Assembly (NCBI GenBank): GCA_964017185.1
Contig: OZ024875.1
Coordinates: forward strand, 65,777,043 to 65,841,042
Length of the DNA stretch: 64,000 nt
Direction of reading: 5' to 3'
Source of the DNA: Rugalucina vietnamica
Lineage: Eukaryota; Mollusca; Bivalvia; Lucinida; Lucinidae
Below the pieces are notes generated by a model. That model saw only the letters and a list, made by a program, of their open reading frames with translations. It had not been told where the DNA came from and searched no databases. The position numbers and the translations under genes are program-made. Every line of letters starts with the position of its first letter. The stretch's first letter is position 1. Shown piece by piece: positions 43,868 through 54,777 of the stretch.

Positions 43868-44896
43868 CTGGTAAGTCACTTTCAAGATGTAAAAATGTCC
43901 AAAAAATGACTAAGTTCAAATTGTAAAAATAAGTGACAAAATTAATCTGAGGAGTATATCCCAACCACATGCATATCTTAAAAGCATGATCACAATGTCT
44001 GCAAAGTTTCAAAAGTATCGGTATTAAATTGTAGGAGGAGTTGCGCACACAAGGTACCCTCTATTCATTGACTAAAATGCCCGAAAAAATGACTAAGTTC
44101 AAATTGTAAAAAATAATAATAATAAAAAATTCCAAGGATTATATCCAAACCACATGCATATCTTCAGACCATGCCCATAACACATGTAAAGTTTTAAATG
44201 AATTGGCATGAAACTGTAGGAGGAGTTGCGCACACAAGGTACCCACTGCCCATTTACTTCCATTGTAAAAATGCCCGAATAATGGCTAACTTCAAATTGC
44301 GAAAAAAGTAACAAAAATAATCTGATGATTATATCCAAACCACATGCATATCTTCAAAGCATGGTCACAACATCTGTAAAGTTTCAAGAGAATCGGAATA
44401 AAACTGTAGGAGGAGTTGCGCTAACAAGGTACCCACTATCTATTCACTTTCATTGTAAAAATGTCCGAATAATGGCTAACTTCAAATTGCGAAAAAAGTG
44501 ACACAAATAATCTGATGATTATATCCAAACCATGTGCATATCTTCAAAGCATGGTCACAACATCTGTAAAGTTTCAAGAGAATCGGAATAAAACTGTAGG
44601 AGGAGTTGCGCACACACGGTACCCACTATCTATTCACTTTATCAAGAATTAAGAAGGGAAATAACTCTCACAGAATGGGCCCTTAGCCCCTTGAATTTAC
44701 CTGAAAGAAAAAATACGAGTCCTCTTAATTTTCATAGACAAACTACTTACCAAATTTCAAGATCCTAGCTCTAACGGTTCCTGACCGAGTGCTAAGCGTT
44801 ACTCACGCATCACAGACTGACTGCACACCACTGGACTGGACGGACAGACCCAAACCAATATGCACCCTCAACTTCTTCCGAAGTTGGGGGCATAGA
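43868..44896 (+). mobile_element. Tandem-core element with terminal hairpin (pearl/Helentron-like candidate)
   Basis: Four units of about 185-190 bp contain GTAGGAGGAGTTGCGC (ending near 44045, 44230, 44420 and 44610). They are followed by a non-repeated tail and a terminal hairpin CAACTTC-TTCC-GAAGTTG (44869-44886), then GGGGGCATA. The tail and hairpin layout parallels the element at 19.9-21.7 kb, although the sequence differs. No protein is encoded. The left end is not defined. Confidence 0.55.
43880..44640 (+). repeat. Tandem repeat, about 188-bp units, four copies
   Basis: Each unit has the order TTCAAATTG, TCTGATGATTATATCC, AACCACATGCATATCTT, AAAGTTTC and GTAGGAGGAGTTGCG. The last two units are nearly identical and the first is the most diverged, suggesting growth from the right. 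Confidence 0.9.
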
Positions 44897-45000
44897 AATT
44901 CACATTTAGTTAAGGAGATCGCAAAGGACACTATAGATCGGTTATCATGCTGCTCTCCAGTGTGAATAAATATTAGCCGTTACCTTAATAAACTTGTAAA

Positions 45001-45304
45001 AAGGTACAAGTAGGCAATCATCAGGAAATGGCACACTCAGAAAGAAATTCCCACTCCATAAACCGAGGGTTGGGAAAAAACTAAAATTATACTTAGGTAT
45101 TTATGCTTAAAAAACATATCATAAGACGAGTGAGCAGCTATTCCCCAATAGGCAGCCACTCAGCCACCCGAATTGAACTTAAATATAAAAACGTGCATAA
45201 GGCCCAAACAGCACAAAAATTCGACTCCAAAACACTAAACAATTATAACCATAACAGAAACATCGCCCTGGAGCGATCAGTAATAAAACCACTGGCGGCT
45301 TAAG
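45001..45304 (+). repeat. Repeat A copy (older subfamily)
   Basis: AAGGTACAAGTAGGCAATCA to ACTGGCGGCTTAAGCC. Shares the CTCCAAAACAC variant of the body with 48741-49050. Confidence 0.85.
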
Positions 45305-45477
45305 CCACATTTAATGGTTAAACATATTTTGAATGTCATGACATTATAATCTTGGGTAAAAATCACATAAAATGGAGGCAACGTCCCGACATGACCATTA
45401 CTGTTGACTATGACATAAACCACCAATTCAAACAAACAAACAAGCAAACAAAGTAATTTGCAAACTAACAAACAAAT
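45305..45477. other. Spacer between inverted repeat A copies
   Basis: About 170 bases with no recognised feature. The flanking copies are in opposite orientation and could fold on each other. Confidence 0.4.
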
Positions 45478-45814
45478 AAACCACTGCAGAAGATGAGGGT
45501 GAGGTTAGGGCCCTGTAAAACCGGTTTAACCTGTATTTTTTATTACTGATCGTTCCAATGCGATACTCTTGTTGTGGCTCTGTTTGTTTTATGTTTGGAT
45601 TTGATTTTTTGAACCTTATGTACTTTTTCATAGTTTTAGTTTAGTTCGGGTAACTGAGTGGCCGCCTATTGGGAAATAGCTGCTCACTCGGCTTACGATA
45701 TGCTCTATAAGTATAAGTACCTAATTGTCGATTTAATTTTTCCCACCTCGGTTTTTGGAGTGGGAATTTCATTCTGATTGCGCATTTTCCTCATCGATGC
45801 ATACTTGTACCTTG
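45478..45814 (-). repeat. Repeat A copy, inverted relative to 45001-45304
   Basis: Reads ACCACTGCAGAAGATGAGGG, the CCCTGTAAAACCGGTTTAA boundary, the body, then the fixed terminus GCATACTTGTACCTTG. Confidence 0.85.
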
Positions 45815-46656
45815 TTAAAACTTGTCGACCTTCTGCATAACAGTGTTTATTGAAGCTATGTAATGATTCAATACTTTATGTGTATATCATGTTTTAACTT
45901 TTAAGCTTTGTGCAGTATCCTTTCTAGAAAATTACATTTGCGTCTAACCTTTTTTCGGGGCCACTATGACCTGAAAATCTCCCACTGATGAGAAAATCTA
46001 AAATGTGAGGCTTACAACATAAACCATTATTTTTGATTGTCTAAAAGAATTGCAGGTTTATTTTATGTATTTAGGTATTTCTAATTTCCATGGTCTAGCT
46101 GCATTTAAAGGTAAGCACTTAATGAAATTGGTATAGTATATATACAAGAATACTCTACCAAATCCATACCGTTCACAGCGTGAGACAGTCACTCATGTAT
46201 AATGTAGCCTATTGGATTTGCAACTGTATCATTTGTTTGCAGAAGTGTTTAAGCTATCCTGTTCCATATAGCAGAGTCATAATGCAGAATCCAATTACAG
46301 CCTATTAGATAAAAACGATGATAATGTTCGACCTGGAATAATTTACAGGCAGGAATCAAATGTAAATGAACCCGTACGTGACAAGTGTCTCAGGTTTCTT
46401 CAGAAAAAAAATGCTGCGTTTTTGAGAACAACGAAAAGTCAAATAATTCAATTATTATTTATCGATTTCATTGTTTTGGGCATCAGCCCAAAACAGTATA
46501 GTGGTCAGGTTGTAATGGATCTATTTGCGTAGTTTTCGTGCCACGAGGTGTGCCTAAAATGCGCACTTCATGCTCTTGTTTAAAAATCCTGCCTTAAACG
46601 GTGACAAAATCTTAACTTTTACTAGTGTTTAGAGGCGGTAGCCTGCATAAGTTATG
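45815..46656. other. Unassigned DNA; short repeat shared with 49.9 kb
   Basis: About 46236-46320 (GTTTGCAGAAGTGTTTAAGC, GAGTCATAATG, AGAATCCAATTACA) matches 49914-50000, a dispersed repeat of about 85 bp. No gene recognised. Confidence 0.45.
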
Positions 46657-46755
46657 GTCAACTAGTACTTTCAACCAACTCGTTCCTGGTCAACTCGTAC
46701 TTTTTTCAGTGGTCAACTCGTACTGTCGTCAACTTGTACCTCAAGTCAACTCTGT
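46657..46755 (+). repeat. Cluster of GTCAACTCGTAC-like motifs
   Basis: GTCAACTAGTAC (46657), GTCAACTCGTAC (46689, 46712), GTCAACTTGTAC (46728) and GTCAACTCTG (46745) occur at irregular spacing of 32, 23, 16 and 17 bases. This is a degenerate minisatellite or a clustered site. Confidence 0.7.
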
Positions 46756-47044
46756 TATTAGTCAAATATTATCATCTATTTAATGTAAACACTAACTTTG
46801 AGGACATTTTTTCTCTGTATTTGGCATAAAAGCGGAGATTTTCTATCAATTACTCTATCTTTTGCAAATTAACAAGTCTTCGATTGTACAAAGGCCTTTT
46901 GACCAATACGTGTGAATACCATTTAAAGTTTCATAAGAAATCAATCAGTTTATCATTTTCTTTTGCCTATGTAAAGTGGTTTTTGTTCACATCCTGTCAG
47001 CTCCAAGACTTCCGTTTCTTTAGAAGATTTTTGAAATATTTTGC
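46756..47044. other. Unassigned DNA left of a LINE fragment
   Basis: No gene recognised. The N-terminal half of the open frame starting at 46884 is not LINE-like and is probably flank. Confidence 0.4.
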
Positions 47045-47318
47045 TGTATGTAATGGTCATTTGATCATGCTGTACAAGATCACATATGATCTTGTAGCAA
47101 TCCCTCTAACTGACTATCTCACACCAAATCGCAGGCAGTCCAAATTCATCCACCCGCTGGCATACAGACAAATCAGCACTTCTACCAATTACTGCAAGTA
47201 TAGCTTTTTCCCAAGAACTGTAGTACATTGGAACGCTTTACCCATCAGTATTGTCATGCTCCCCACAGTGGCACAGTTCAGTCATGCTGTTTGCCAGGTG
47301 GTGCATGTGTCTCCCTAA
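46884..47318 (+). pseudogene. C-terminal tail of a LINE reverse-transcriptase ORF
   Basis: Residues from about 62 of this 144-codon frame (MLYKITYDLVAIP, DYLTPNRR, HPLAYRQI, YSFFPRTVVHWNALP) are the characteristic C-terminal region of jockey/CR1-group LINE ORF2 proteins, common in cnidarians and molluscs. Residues 1-60 are unrelated flank. No catalytic motifs remain, so this is a dead fragment. It is a different family from the LINEs at 25 and 56 kb. Confidence 0.85.
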
Positions 47319-47496
47319 TCACCAGATTCTGTTTTTTATCTTTTAAACTATACTAACACTCTTCTTTCACTGTACAAACTCATTTCACCCACTTCACTTT
47401 TCTTTTATTTCAGCTAACCCCCTTTAGCACTTGGTATACCGGAATTCCTTCTGAAGTCCTCTGATGAGGTTAAGAAGTAGTGGAAGATAGATAGAT
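47045..47496 (+). mobile_element. LINE 3' fragment, strongly 5' truncated
   Basis: Only the last part of the RT ORF and the 3' UTR remain. The UTR ends in GATA-type repeats (AGATAGATAGATC, 47484-47496), a non-poly(A) tail typical of several LINE clades. The 5' boundary is set where protein similarity begins, so it is approximate. Confidence 0.8.
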
Positions 47497-47921
47497 CATT
47501 TGACATAGGTCAATAAAACAAAAGTATTTTTTTCCTTTGCAAGGAAACACCATACGGAATGGCTTTCATTGATCATGTAGTTTCAAACAAAAAAGATGTT
47601 TGAATATCATGGAAATGTATATGTATATAGCCCCTAGCAGCTACATACAACCACCCCATTAGGCCAATTTATTTCCTCATCATAAAACTACTGTCCATTT
47701 GTATCTACTTGACATAAACCAGACTAACCCAAAACTTGGCTTCTTCAAGAAGCCAACTTGTCTAGCTATGGGCTAAGCTTACGTTCATACATCGGTAGAC
47801 AACGATGCATGAGGAGCAACACATTTGTTATGTTAAGGTCCATAATTCCAGATACATGTTAGGGAAAACGTGACAGAGCTATATTTGCGGCGAAAAGCAC
47901 GGCCCGTCGTCAACAGTTTTG
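47497..47921. other. Unassigned DNA with a Helitron-like hairpin at 47736
   Basis: TTGGCTTCTT-C-AAGAAGCCAA (about 47736-47757) is a 10-bp stem followed within a few bases by CTAG, like a Helitron 3' terminus (hairpin then CTRR). The following base is C, not the expected T, so the call is weak. Confidence 0.35.
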
Positions 47922-48280
47922 AAAAGGTACAAGTAGGCAAAGATCAGGAAAAGGCGCAATCAGAAAGAGATTCCCACTCCAAAAAACCGAGGTGGGAAAA
48001 ACCAAACTATCAATCAAGCACTTATACCATGAAACATATCGTAAGCCGAATGAGCAGCTTTTTTCCCAATAGGTGGCCACTCAGTTACCTTAACTTAATT
48101 AAAAATATGAAAACATACATAAGGCGCCAACAGCACAAAAAATTTTAAACACCAAGACATAAAACAAAAAGAACCACCACAGAAGTATTGCCTTGAAACG
48201 ATCAGTAACACAAAGTTACTGGCGGGCTTAAACCGGTTTTACAGGTACCTAACCTCACCCTCAGCTTCTGTAGTGGTTCA
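47922..48280 (+). repeat. Repeat A copy (modules 1 and part of 2)
   Basis: AAAAGGTACAAGTAGGCAAA through both hairpins to TCTGTAGTGGTTCA, the same stop as the copy at 22456. The alternative distal module follows. Confidence 0.9.
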
Positions 48281-48480
48281 GTGATAAACAAGAAATAAGA
48301 AATCATATTAAGAAAATACTAAACATAGATACCAACGTTTAACATGAATAACGGAAAGCAGAGCGAGCATCTATTGAAGGTATTAGGTGGTCACGGTGCT
48401 AGCTTGGACAGAACAAGTAAATGCAGAGGGCTAAGTGAACAGCCATTATATTCGGGTGGTCACAAAGCCATGCAACATGA
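48281..48480 (+). repeat. Alternative distal module of repeat A and unclassified segment
   Basis: 48287-48365 matches 31485-31575 (AAATCAT, ATACCAACGT, ATAACGGAAAGCA). The remainder (GGTGGTCACGGTGCTAGC...) is unassigned. Confidence 0.5.
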
Positions 48481-48726
48481 AACTCGTAATTGGAATAACT
48501 TTGATAAGTGTGAACCAGAACAGCAGTACCGCCTTGGTACGGTCAGTTATAAAATAACTGGGGGGGCTTAAACCGGTTTTACAGGATCCTAACCTCACCC
48601 TCAGCTTCTGCAGTGGTTCATAACATTTAGTAAGTTCTTCGGTCCTCGTGGTGAATCTCTAACTAGTCAATGAATCATCAAGAACAAACAAATAAATCAT
48701 GATAAACATCCTGATGAATCAAAAAC
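48481..48726 (+). repeat. Repeat A, diverged module 1 end plus module 2
   Basis: A divergent copy of the AGTATCGCCTTGGAACGATC region (here AGTACCGCCTTGGTACGGTC) leads to GGGGGGCTTAAACCGG and a well-conserved module 2 ending GATGAATCAAAAAC. The mix of diverged and conserved parts suggests a recombinant. Confidence 0.65.
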
Positions 48727-48740
48727 ATGACAGTTATTTT

Positions 48741-49050
48741 ACAAAGGTACAAGTAAGCAATGATCAGGAAATGGTGCATTCAGAAAGAAATTCCCACTCC
48801 ATAAGCCGAGGGGTGGAAAAAAACTAAAAATGACACTTAGGTAGTAATACAAGGAAAACATATCGTAAGCCGAGTGAGCAGCTATTCCCCAATAGGCGGC
48901 CACTCAGTTACCTGAAATGCACTTAAATATGAAAACGTACATAAGGCTCAAACAGCACAAAAATTCGACTCCAAAACACAAACCATCAATCAACACAACA
49001 GAAGTATCGCATTGGAACGATCAGTAATATAAAATTACTGGGGGGCTTAA
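48741..49050 (+). repeat. Repeat A copy (older subfamily)
   Basis: AAGGTACAAGTAAGCAATGA to ATTACTGGGGGGCTTAAA, directly followed by another copy in the same orientation. Confidence 0.85.
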
Positions 49051-49276
49051 AAAGATACAAGTAGGCAAAGATCAGGAAAAGGCGCAATCAGAAAAAGATT
49101 CCCACTCCAAAAACCGAGGTGGGAAAAAAACAAACTAACAACCAGGTACTTATACCATGAAACATATCGTAAGCCGAATGAGCAGCTATTTTCCCAATAG
49201 AAACCGGTTTTTACAGGGCCCTAACCTCACCCTTATCTTCCGAAGTGGTTCACAACATTTAGTTAGTTGTTCGGCT
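49051..49276 (+). repeat. Repeat A copy with internal deletion
   Basis: Starts with the fixed terminus directly after the previous copy, is intact to TATTTTCCCAATAG (49200), then jumps to AAACCGGTTTTTACAGGG and module 2 (CTAACCTCACCC). About 170 bases of body are missing at the join. Confidence 0.8.
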
Positions 49277-50177
49277 ATTCTTCATCCTCTGCTGATTTGC
49301 GAAAACAAATCGCCAGTTAGTGGTGGCAAATATATGCCCTAAGTACTGGTAACTTGACCTTTTATATCGTGGGTAGGATAACTAATAGTATCAAACATGA
49401 CCTTAGCTGGTGAACAAACAACGGAACACAATTAAAATACTTTTATAGAATATGTTCATGTACGTGAACACGTGTATAAACATGACGAGTTTTGTATACA
49501 GTCAGACAAAAGTTAAGCATCGCTTAAATATTTTCCAGAAATAAACAATGAAAATTTGAGAACATAATTATTTTCTTGTGATATCTGTGGTATTCGGTAC
49601 ATGGATGATAATTTAAAGCGAACCCTCATTCAATTGATCTTAAAGTTAATTATCTGTCCCATTCTGAAAAGCGAAAAAAATATAGATAAAGGAACGTAAT
49701 ATTATATTGTTTCGGTACCAATAATGAATGTTTTGTTGAAAGTATTGTACATTTTTATGTGTGTTCTTAAATGTGCATATCGGAGAACCACATGTTTTAT
49801 CGCGCCGCGGCATGCATCTGATACATTGTAATTAAAAGAATATCAGCCAATTCAGAAATCCAAATGCTACTCGCGAGCATAACATGTAACTTATTAAACA
49901 TGAAATGTATGCTCTGTTTGCGGAAGTGTTTTAGTATTCCGGTTCCATTTAGCGGAGTCATAATGTCAGAATCCAATTACATCCTATCAGATAGAATCCA
50001 TTTAATGTGTTTGACTTCGGAAGCGATTAAAGAGTGGAACTCAATGAAAGTGCAATCGACTGTAACACAAGTGTCATGTTACCTGCGAGATAAAAATGAT
50101 AATACTCATGCGACAAAGCAAGGCAATCAGTTAGAAGAAAAGATACGAGCAAACTGCACAGTTTTAAATGATTATAA
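49277..50177. other. Unassigned DNA; short repeat shared with 46.2 kb
   Basis: 49914-50000 matches 46236-46320. The 139-codon frame at 49864-50283 runs through this repeat and into repeat A, so it is not a gene. Confidence 0.45.
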
Positions 50178-50303
50178 TGAGTACAAGAAGGCAATGATCA
50201 GGAAGAGTCTCAATCAGAAAGGAATTTCCTCTCTAAAACCTAAGTGGGAAAAAACTAAATGGACAATTAGATATTTGTACTAAAACACATTGTAAGCCGA
50301 ATG
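50178..50303 (+). repeat. Repeat A copy, truncated
   Basis: GAGTACAAGAAGGCAATGAT to TTGTAAGCCGAATG, cut by the next copy in tandem. Confidence 0.8.
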
Positions 50304-50789
50304 AAAAGGTACAAAAAGGCAACGATCAGGAACAGGCGCAATCAGAAAAAGATTCCTATTCCAAAAACCGATGTGGGAAAAAACTAAATTAACAAGCAGG
50401 TACTTATACCATGAAAAAAACATCGTAAGCCGAATGAACAGCTATTTTCCCAATAGGTGGACACCCAGTAATCTAAACTTAACTAGAAATATGATAACAT
50501 ACATAAGGCGCCAACAGCTCTCAATATTTAAACACCAAGACATAAAACAATAAGAACCACCACAGAAGTATCGCCTTAGAACGATCAGTAATATTAAATT
50601 ACTGGCGGGCTTAAACTAGTTTAACATGGTCATAACCTCACCCTCAGCTTCTGCTGTGGTTCAAAACATATAGTTAGTTGTTCGGTCCTCGTGGTTAATC
50701 TATAATCTGTCAATGGACCATCAAGCACAAACAAATACATCATGATAACCACCACGTTGAATCAAACACGACGACTCACAGATTCAGTA
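50304..50789 (+). repeat. Repeat A copy (modules 1 and 2)
   Basis: AAAAGGTACAAAAAGGCAAC to ACTCACAGATTCAGTAA, cut by the next copy in the same orientation. Confidence 0.88.
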
Positions 50790-51367
50790 AAAAAGGCACA
50801 AGTAGGCAAAGATCAGGAAAAGGCGCAATCAGAAAAATATTCCCAATCCAAAAACCGAGGTGGGAAAAAAAACAAACTAACAATCAGGTACTTATACCAT
50901 GAAGCATATCGTAAGCCGAATGAGCAGCCATTTTCCCAATAGGTGGCCACTCAGTTACCTTAACTTTACTAAAACTATGAAAACACACATAAGGCGCCAA
51001 CAGCACAAAAAAAATAAATTAAACACCAAGACCCAAAACAAAAAGAACCACCACAGATGTATCTCCTTGGAACGATCAGTAACACAAAGTTACTGGCGGG
51101 CTTAAACCGGTTTTACTGGCGCCTAACCTCACCCTCAGCTTCTGCAGTGGTTCATAACATTTAGTTAGTTCTTCGGTCCTCGTGGTGAATCTCTAACTAG
51201 TCAATGAATCATCAAGAACAAACAAATAAATCATGATTAACATCCTGATGAATCAAAAACGATGGAGATCCATCCCTAGGCGCCGAATAACTTAATGAAA
51301 ATCCTGAGCAAAAGAGAAGCACCAGTTGAACTCTGGTGGGCCAAGCAGCAGACAAGAAGCCCCGGCC
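50790..51367 (+). repeat. Repeat A copy (modules 1, 2 and part of 3)
   Basis: AAAGGCACAAGTAGGCAAAG to GACAAGAAGCCCCGGCC. The segment between modules 2 and 3 is shortened (AAAACGATGGAGATCC). Third in a head-to-tail series from 50178. Confidence 0.9.
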
Positions 51368-52103
51368 GTTTTCAAAATATATTGCCTCTACCTACTATGG
51401 CAAGACCTTTGCGAGGCAGATCTACTATTATCCTTACTTGTCTTTATTGTACTCCATACTTACTTATAGTTAAAGCTATCCAAAGGTTTTCTCTGAAAGT
51501 TCTGGTCAACTAGCTCTTCATACGTATAGCTACATTTTTATGTGATGAATCGTATTTTGCATTCTCTTTCGCACCTTGTATCTCAGTAGATTGTTACAAT
51601 CCCTGGACTTACGACTTTTGCATAAGCATCGCTCCAATGACCTGCACACAGTTCAGCCAGTCAATGTGGGTAGAAAGCAGGAACAAAAAGAATATCGCAT
51701 TTGTGTCATTTACCATTAATTTGGTCTTGATGTATCAATACAAATTTTAGTATGTGTTGTACAAAATTATCGTTAAAACCGGGAGTAGAAATGTAACCCT
51801 GCATGTAATTATGGGTGCAGAAAAGAACTTTCGCTATAGATAATGAGTTGGCAATGCCCTGCCTAGAATCTAATGTAAATTTAAGCATGTATGAATGAAT
51901 CTTTTCATAAGTGGACAGAGGGTATCGTCTACATTAATATCCTACCAATAATGCGGCTTCAACACGAGTTTGACACGTGCTTTTTATTCGAACATTGATA
52001 TCTTCTGACATTTTAGGAACTTTGCTTCTAAAATGACAAAACAAGATTTAATTTAACCACCGATCATTTCTTGCATATTGAAATGTTGTTTAAGTCACAT
52101 CAG
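51368..52103. other. Unassigned DNA
   Basis: No gene or repeat recognised. Frames of 60-72 codons only. Confidence 0.3.
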
Positions 52104-52965
52104 AAGGTACAAGTAGGCAAAGATCAGGAAAAGGCGCAATCAGAAAAAGATTCCCACTCCAAAAACCGAGGTGGGAAAAAACCAAACAAACAATCAGGTA
52201 CTTATACCATGAAACATATCGTAAGCCGAATAAGCAGCTATTTTCCCAATAGGTGGCCACTCAGATACCTTAACTTAACTAAAATATGAAAACATACATA
52301 AGGCGCCAACAGCACAAAAAAAAATAAATTAAACACCAAGACATAAAACAAAAAAAACCACCACAGAAGTATCGACTTGGAACGACCAGTAACACAAAGT
52401 TACTGGCGGGCTTAAACCGGTTTTACAGGTACCTAACCTCACCCTCAGCTTCTGCAGTGGTTCATAACATTTAGTTAGTTCTTCGGTCCTCGTGGTGAAT
52501 CTCTAACTAGTCAATGAATCATCAAGAACAAGCAAATAAATCATGATAAACATCCTGATGAATCAAAAACCAGGACTCACAGATTGAGTAAGCTGCCCGA
52601 CGATGGAGATCCCTGGGCGCCGAATAACCTACTAACTCCGGAGGAAAAGAAAAACACCAGTTGGACCCCGTTGGGCCAAGCAACAGACAAGAAGCTCAGG
52701 CCCCAACCAACTACAATGCATAGCTTTAAGTCGGCGCCATCATAGAGTCTGACGCCCGACCCACCGGCGTGCAATTAAAGAAGGTACAAGAAGGCAAAGA
52801 TCAGGAAAAGGCGCAATCAGAAAAAGATTTCCACTCCAAGTTATCAACCATAGTTATCAACCATGGTTGGGTTAAAATCTAAGCATGCAGGCTGTCGCAT
52901 AACATTCAACTTATAACCTGTACGTCTGTGACGTGTTATGATTTTTCTGAACTGAAAAGAAAAAT
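52104..52965 (+). repeat. Repeat A copy, full length, carrying a 60-bp self-fragment
   Basis: Has all three modules. At 52781, where other copies read AAAGAAGGCAGCATAG, this copy switches to the fixed terminus (AAGGTACAAGAAGGCAAAGA), follows it for about 60 bases, then returns to module 3 with GTTATCAACCAT present twice. Ends CTGAACTGAAAAGAAAA. Confidence 0.9.
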
Positions 52966-53219
52966 CTATAGGAAGGGAATCTATATTTCGGACCTTTAGA
53001 AACAATTTTGCGAATTCTAGAATCCGAAATTATTTTTAAATTTCCAGTAACTATATGTCCAGCTGTTTACCAAAACAACTTTATTGCGGCTAATCCACTT
53101 GATTTGCTTACTCTGTTTCTCATCTAAAATCGCACCATAAAATTTAGTTACATCTAAACGTGTCAATTTTGTATAACTGTAACGAAAATCAATGAAAAAT
53201 ATGAATTTTCATTTTTCTT
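52966..53219. other. Unassigned DNA
   Basis: No gene or repeat recognised. Confidence 0.3.
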
Positions 53220-54262
53220 GAAGCTACTGATTATTACTTCTAATGCACATGCATCTTTACGCATACTAACTAATGTGGACAACGCATGGGGTTGTCATTG
53301 TAATTTCATCATTCATTTGACCAACCTCAACACGATACTTTATGTGAAGAAACAGTCATTATCATTTTTTATTCTCATTACAACCGTTATTCTAATGGGT
53401 TTGATTTCTAGAATGTTTACCTTAGCAGGCCTCTTGGGATACGACATATTATTTTATTCAAAGAAATCAAAGCACTCTTCTTGGTTCTTCAGTGACGCGT
53501 GTTGAATTGCTCACGTAATGGGGAGATGTTCAATTCAAATGAGCGCAAATATCAATAATTGTATGGAAACAACTAAGAAAGGAAAAACTATGTAAACATG
53601 ATTACATTAGCTTATTGTATACATTTTCCACCCGATGTATCTTATTGGAAGAGATTAATATGTTCCTGGAACTATGAAAAGCAACACTAAATGTAAAGAA
53701 TGGAATGTTATTTTTTAAATACTGACTAACCAAAATTTTCTGACTGGCCCAACAGAAAGTTTCTGACTAGACGTGAGATTAGTTTTTCAGGAAAAGGGTC
53801 AAGTAAGAGTCGAGTAAGAATAGTCTACCTTTACTGAAAGTTAAAACCAGTAGCCAGGCTAGATAGACTGGTTGTTTTTACTGTTCTTTGATAATTGTTT
53901 TCTTCATTGACACCTTTCTTCTACGTCTTTTTGCAAAACATGAACATTATTTAATTCACACAAAGGTTTAAAGACAAATTTTGCATTGCATAACACCCTA
54001 ATGACCTTCGGCAGACAACTGATAAGGTGTCTCGGGTTATACAGGAAGGAAACACTGAAAGGGAAAATAAAATTAATACCAGTGATGTTAGTGCCGTTGA
54101 TGAAACGTTTTCTGCTAGGGATGTTCGCGGACAATATTTGTCGGGACATTATCCTGTAAGAGGTTTGCAGTTCTAGTGGAATATCATACTGAGCAATTAT
54201 ATGATCACTTAGCCAAATTGCTATGAGAGCTGAAAAGCACAGCACTCTTTTGTGTCAATATT
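53220..54262 (+). repeat. Old dispersed repeats (related to 8990-9340 and 5830-5895)
   Basis: 53490-53660 resembles 9150-9310 and 54195-54262 resembles 5830-5895. The longest frames (95 codons at 53218, 113 codons minus at 53904-54245) have no recognisable domain. The second frame overlaps the dispersed repeat, so it may be a remnant of a mobile-element protein, but I cannot identify it. Confidence 0.4.
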
Positions 54263-54765
54263 TTATGTTGTAAATAAACGAACAAACGTGTTCATTGATA
54301 GTGATATTATAAGGCGAAATGCCCTATCACATTCAAATATAGATGGTACTCTTGGGATGCAAACCACTTTTACAAACAGAAAGGATAATTGAGAAAATGT
54401 TTGTTTAGAAATTAAATTCCAGACCACGGATCAAAGCAAGCTTTGATATACTTCCAATATACGAAACGCACTACTTTATTTCCTTGTACATGTTAGATAA
54501 TCATCAAACATTTTTCATAAATTGTGTTGCTAAAAAACTGCCCAAAGTTCTTTCCACAACCCTATTTGCCACACAGAATCAAAATCTATGCCAAAATCAA
54601 TAAATTAAACCTTTTCTTGGCTTTTACAATATCTGCCAATGCGTGCAATGCAAACAGATGATGCATCGTGGAGCAAGCAGCTAGAAACCCCGCATGAACC
54701 GTGCTTCAAGTTACCTATTTAAACGGGGGTTGAGAATGGAGGTGAACAATTAACCAAGGTAGCTT
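54263..54765. other. Unassigned DNA; possible LINE scrap
   Basis: On the minus strand about 54520-54690 has codon-like content (GCAGTTTTTTAGCAACAC, TTTTGGCATAGATTTTGA) reminiscent of RT motif A context, but it is too short and degraded to call. Confidence 0.25.
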
Positions 54766-54777
54766 AAATTGTAATGA

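Noticed and set aside
47736-47765. Helitron 3' terminus
   Set aside because: Hairpin and CTAG fit, but the next base is not T and no 5' TC end or other copy was found. Kept only as a hairpin note.
49864-50283. 139-codon plus-strand frame
   Set aside because: Runs through a short dispersed repeat shared with 46.2 kb and into repeat A.
52540-52600. Possible hammerhead ribozyme core in repeat A (CTGATGA phrase in module 2)
   Set aside because: The matching GAAA after a stem and the flanking helices are absent, and the phrase is explained by the conserved GATGAATC sequence.
53904-54245. 113-codon minus-strand frame with hydrophobic stretches
   Set aside because: No recognisable receptor or enzyme motif, and its end overlaps a dispersed repeat related to 5.83 kb. 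Left as possible mobile-element remnant only.
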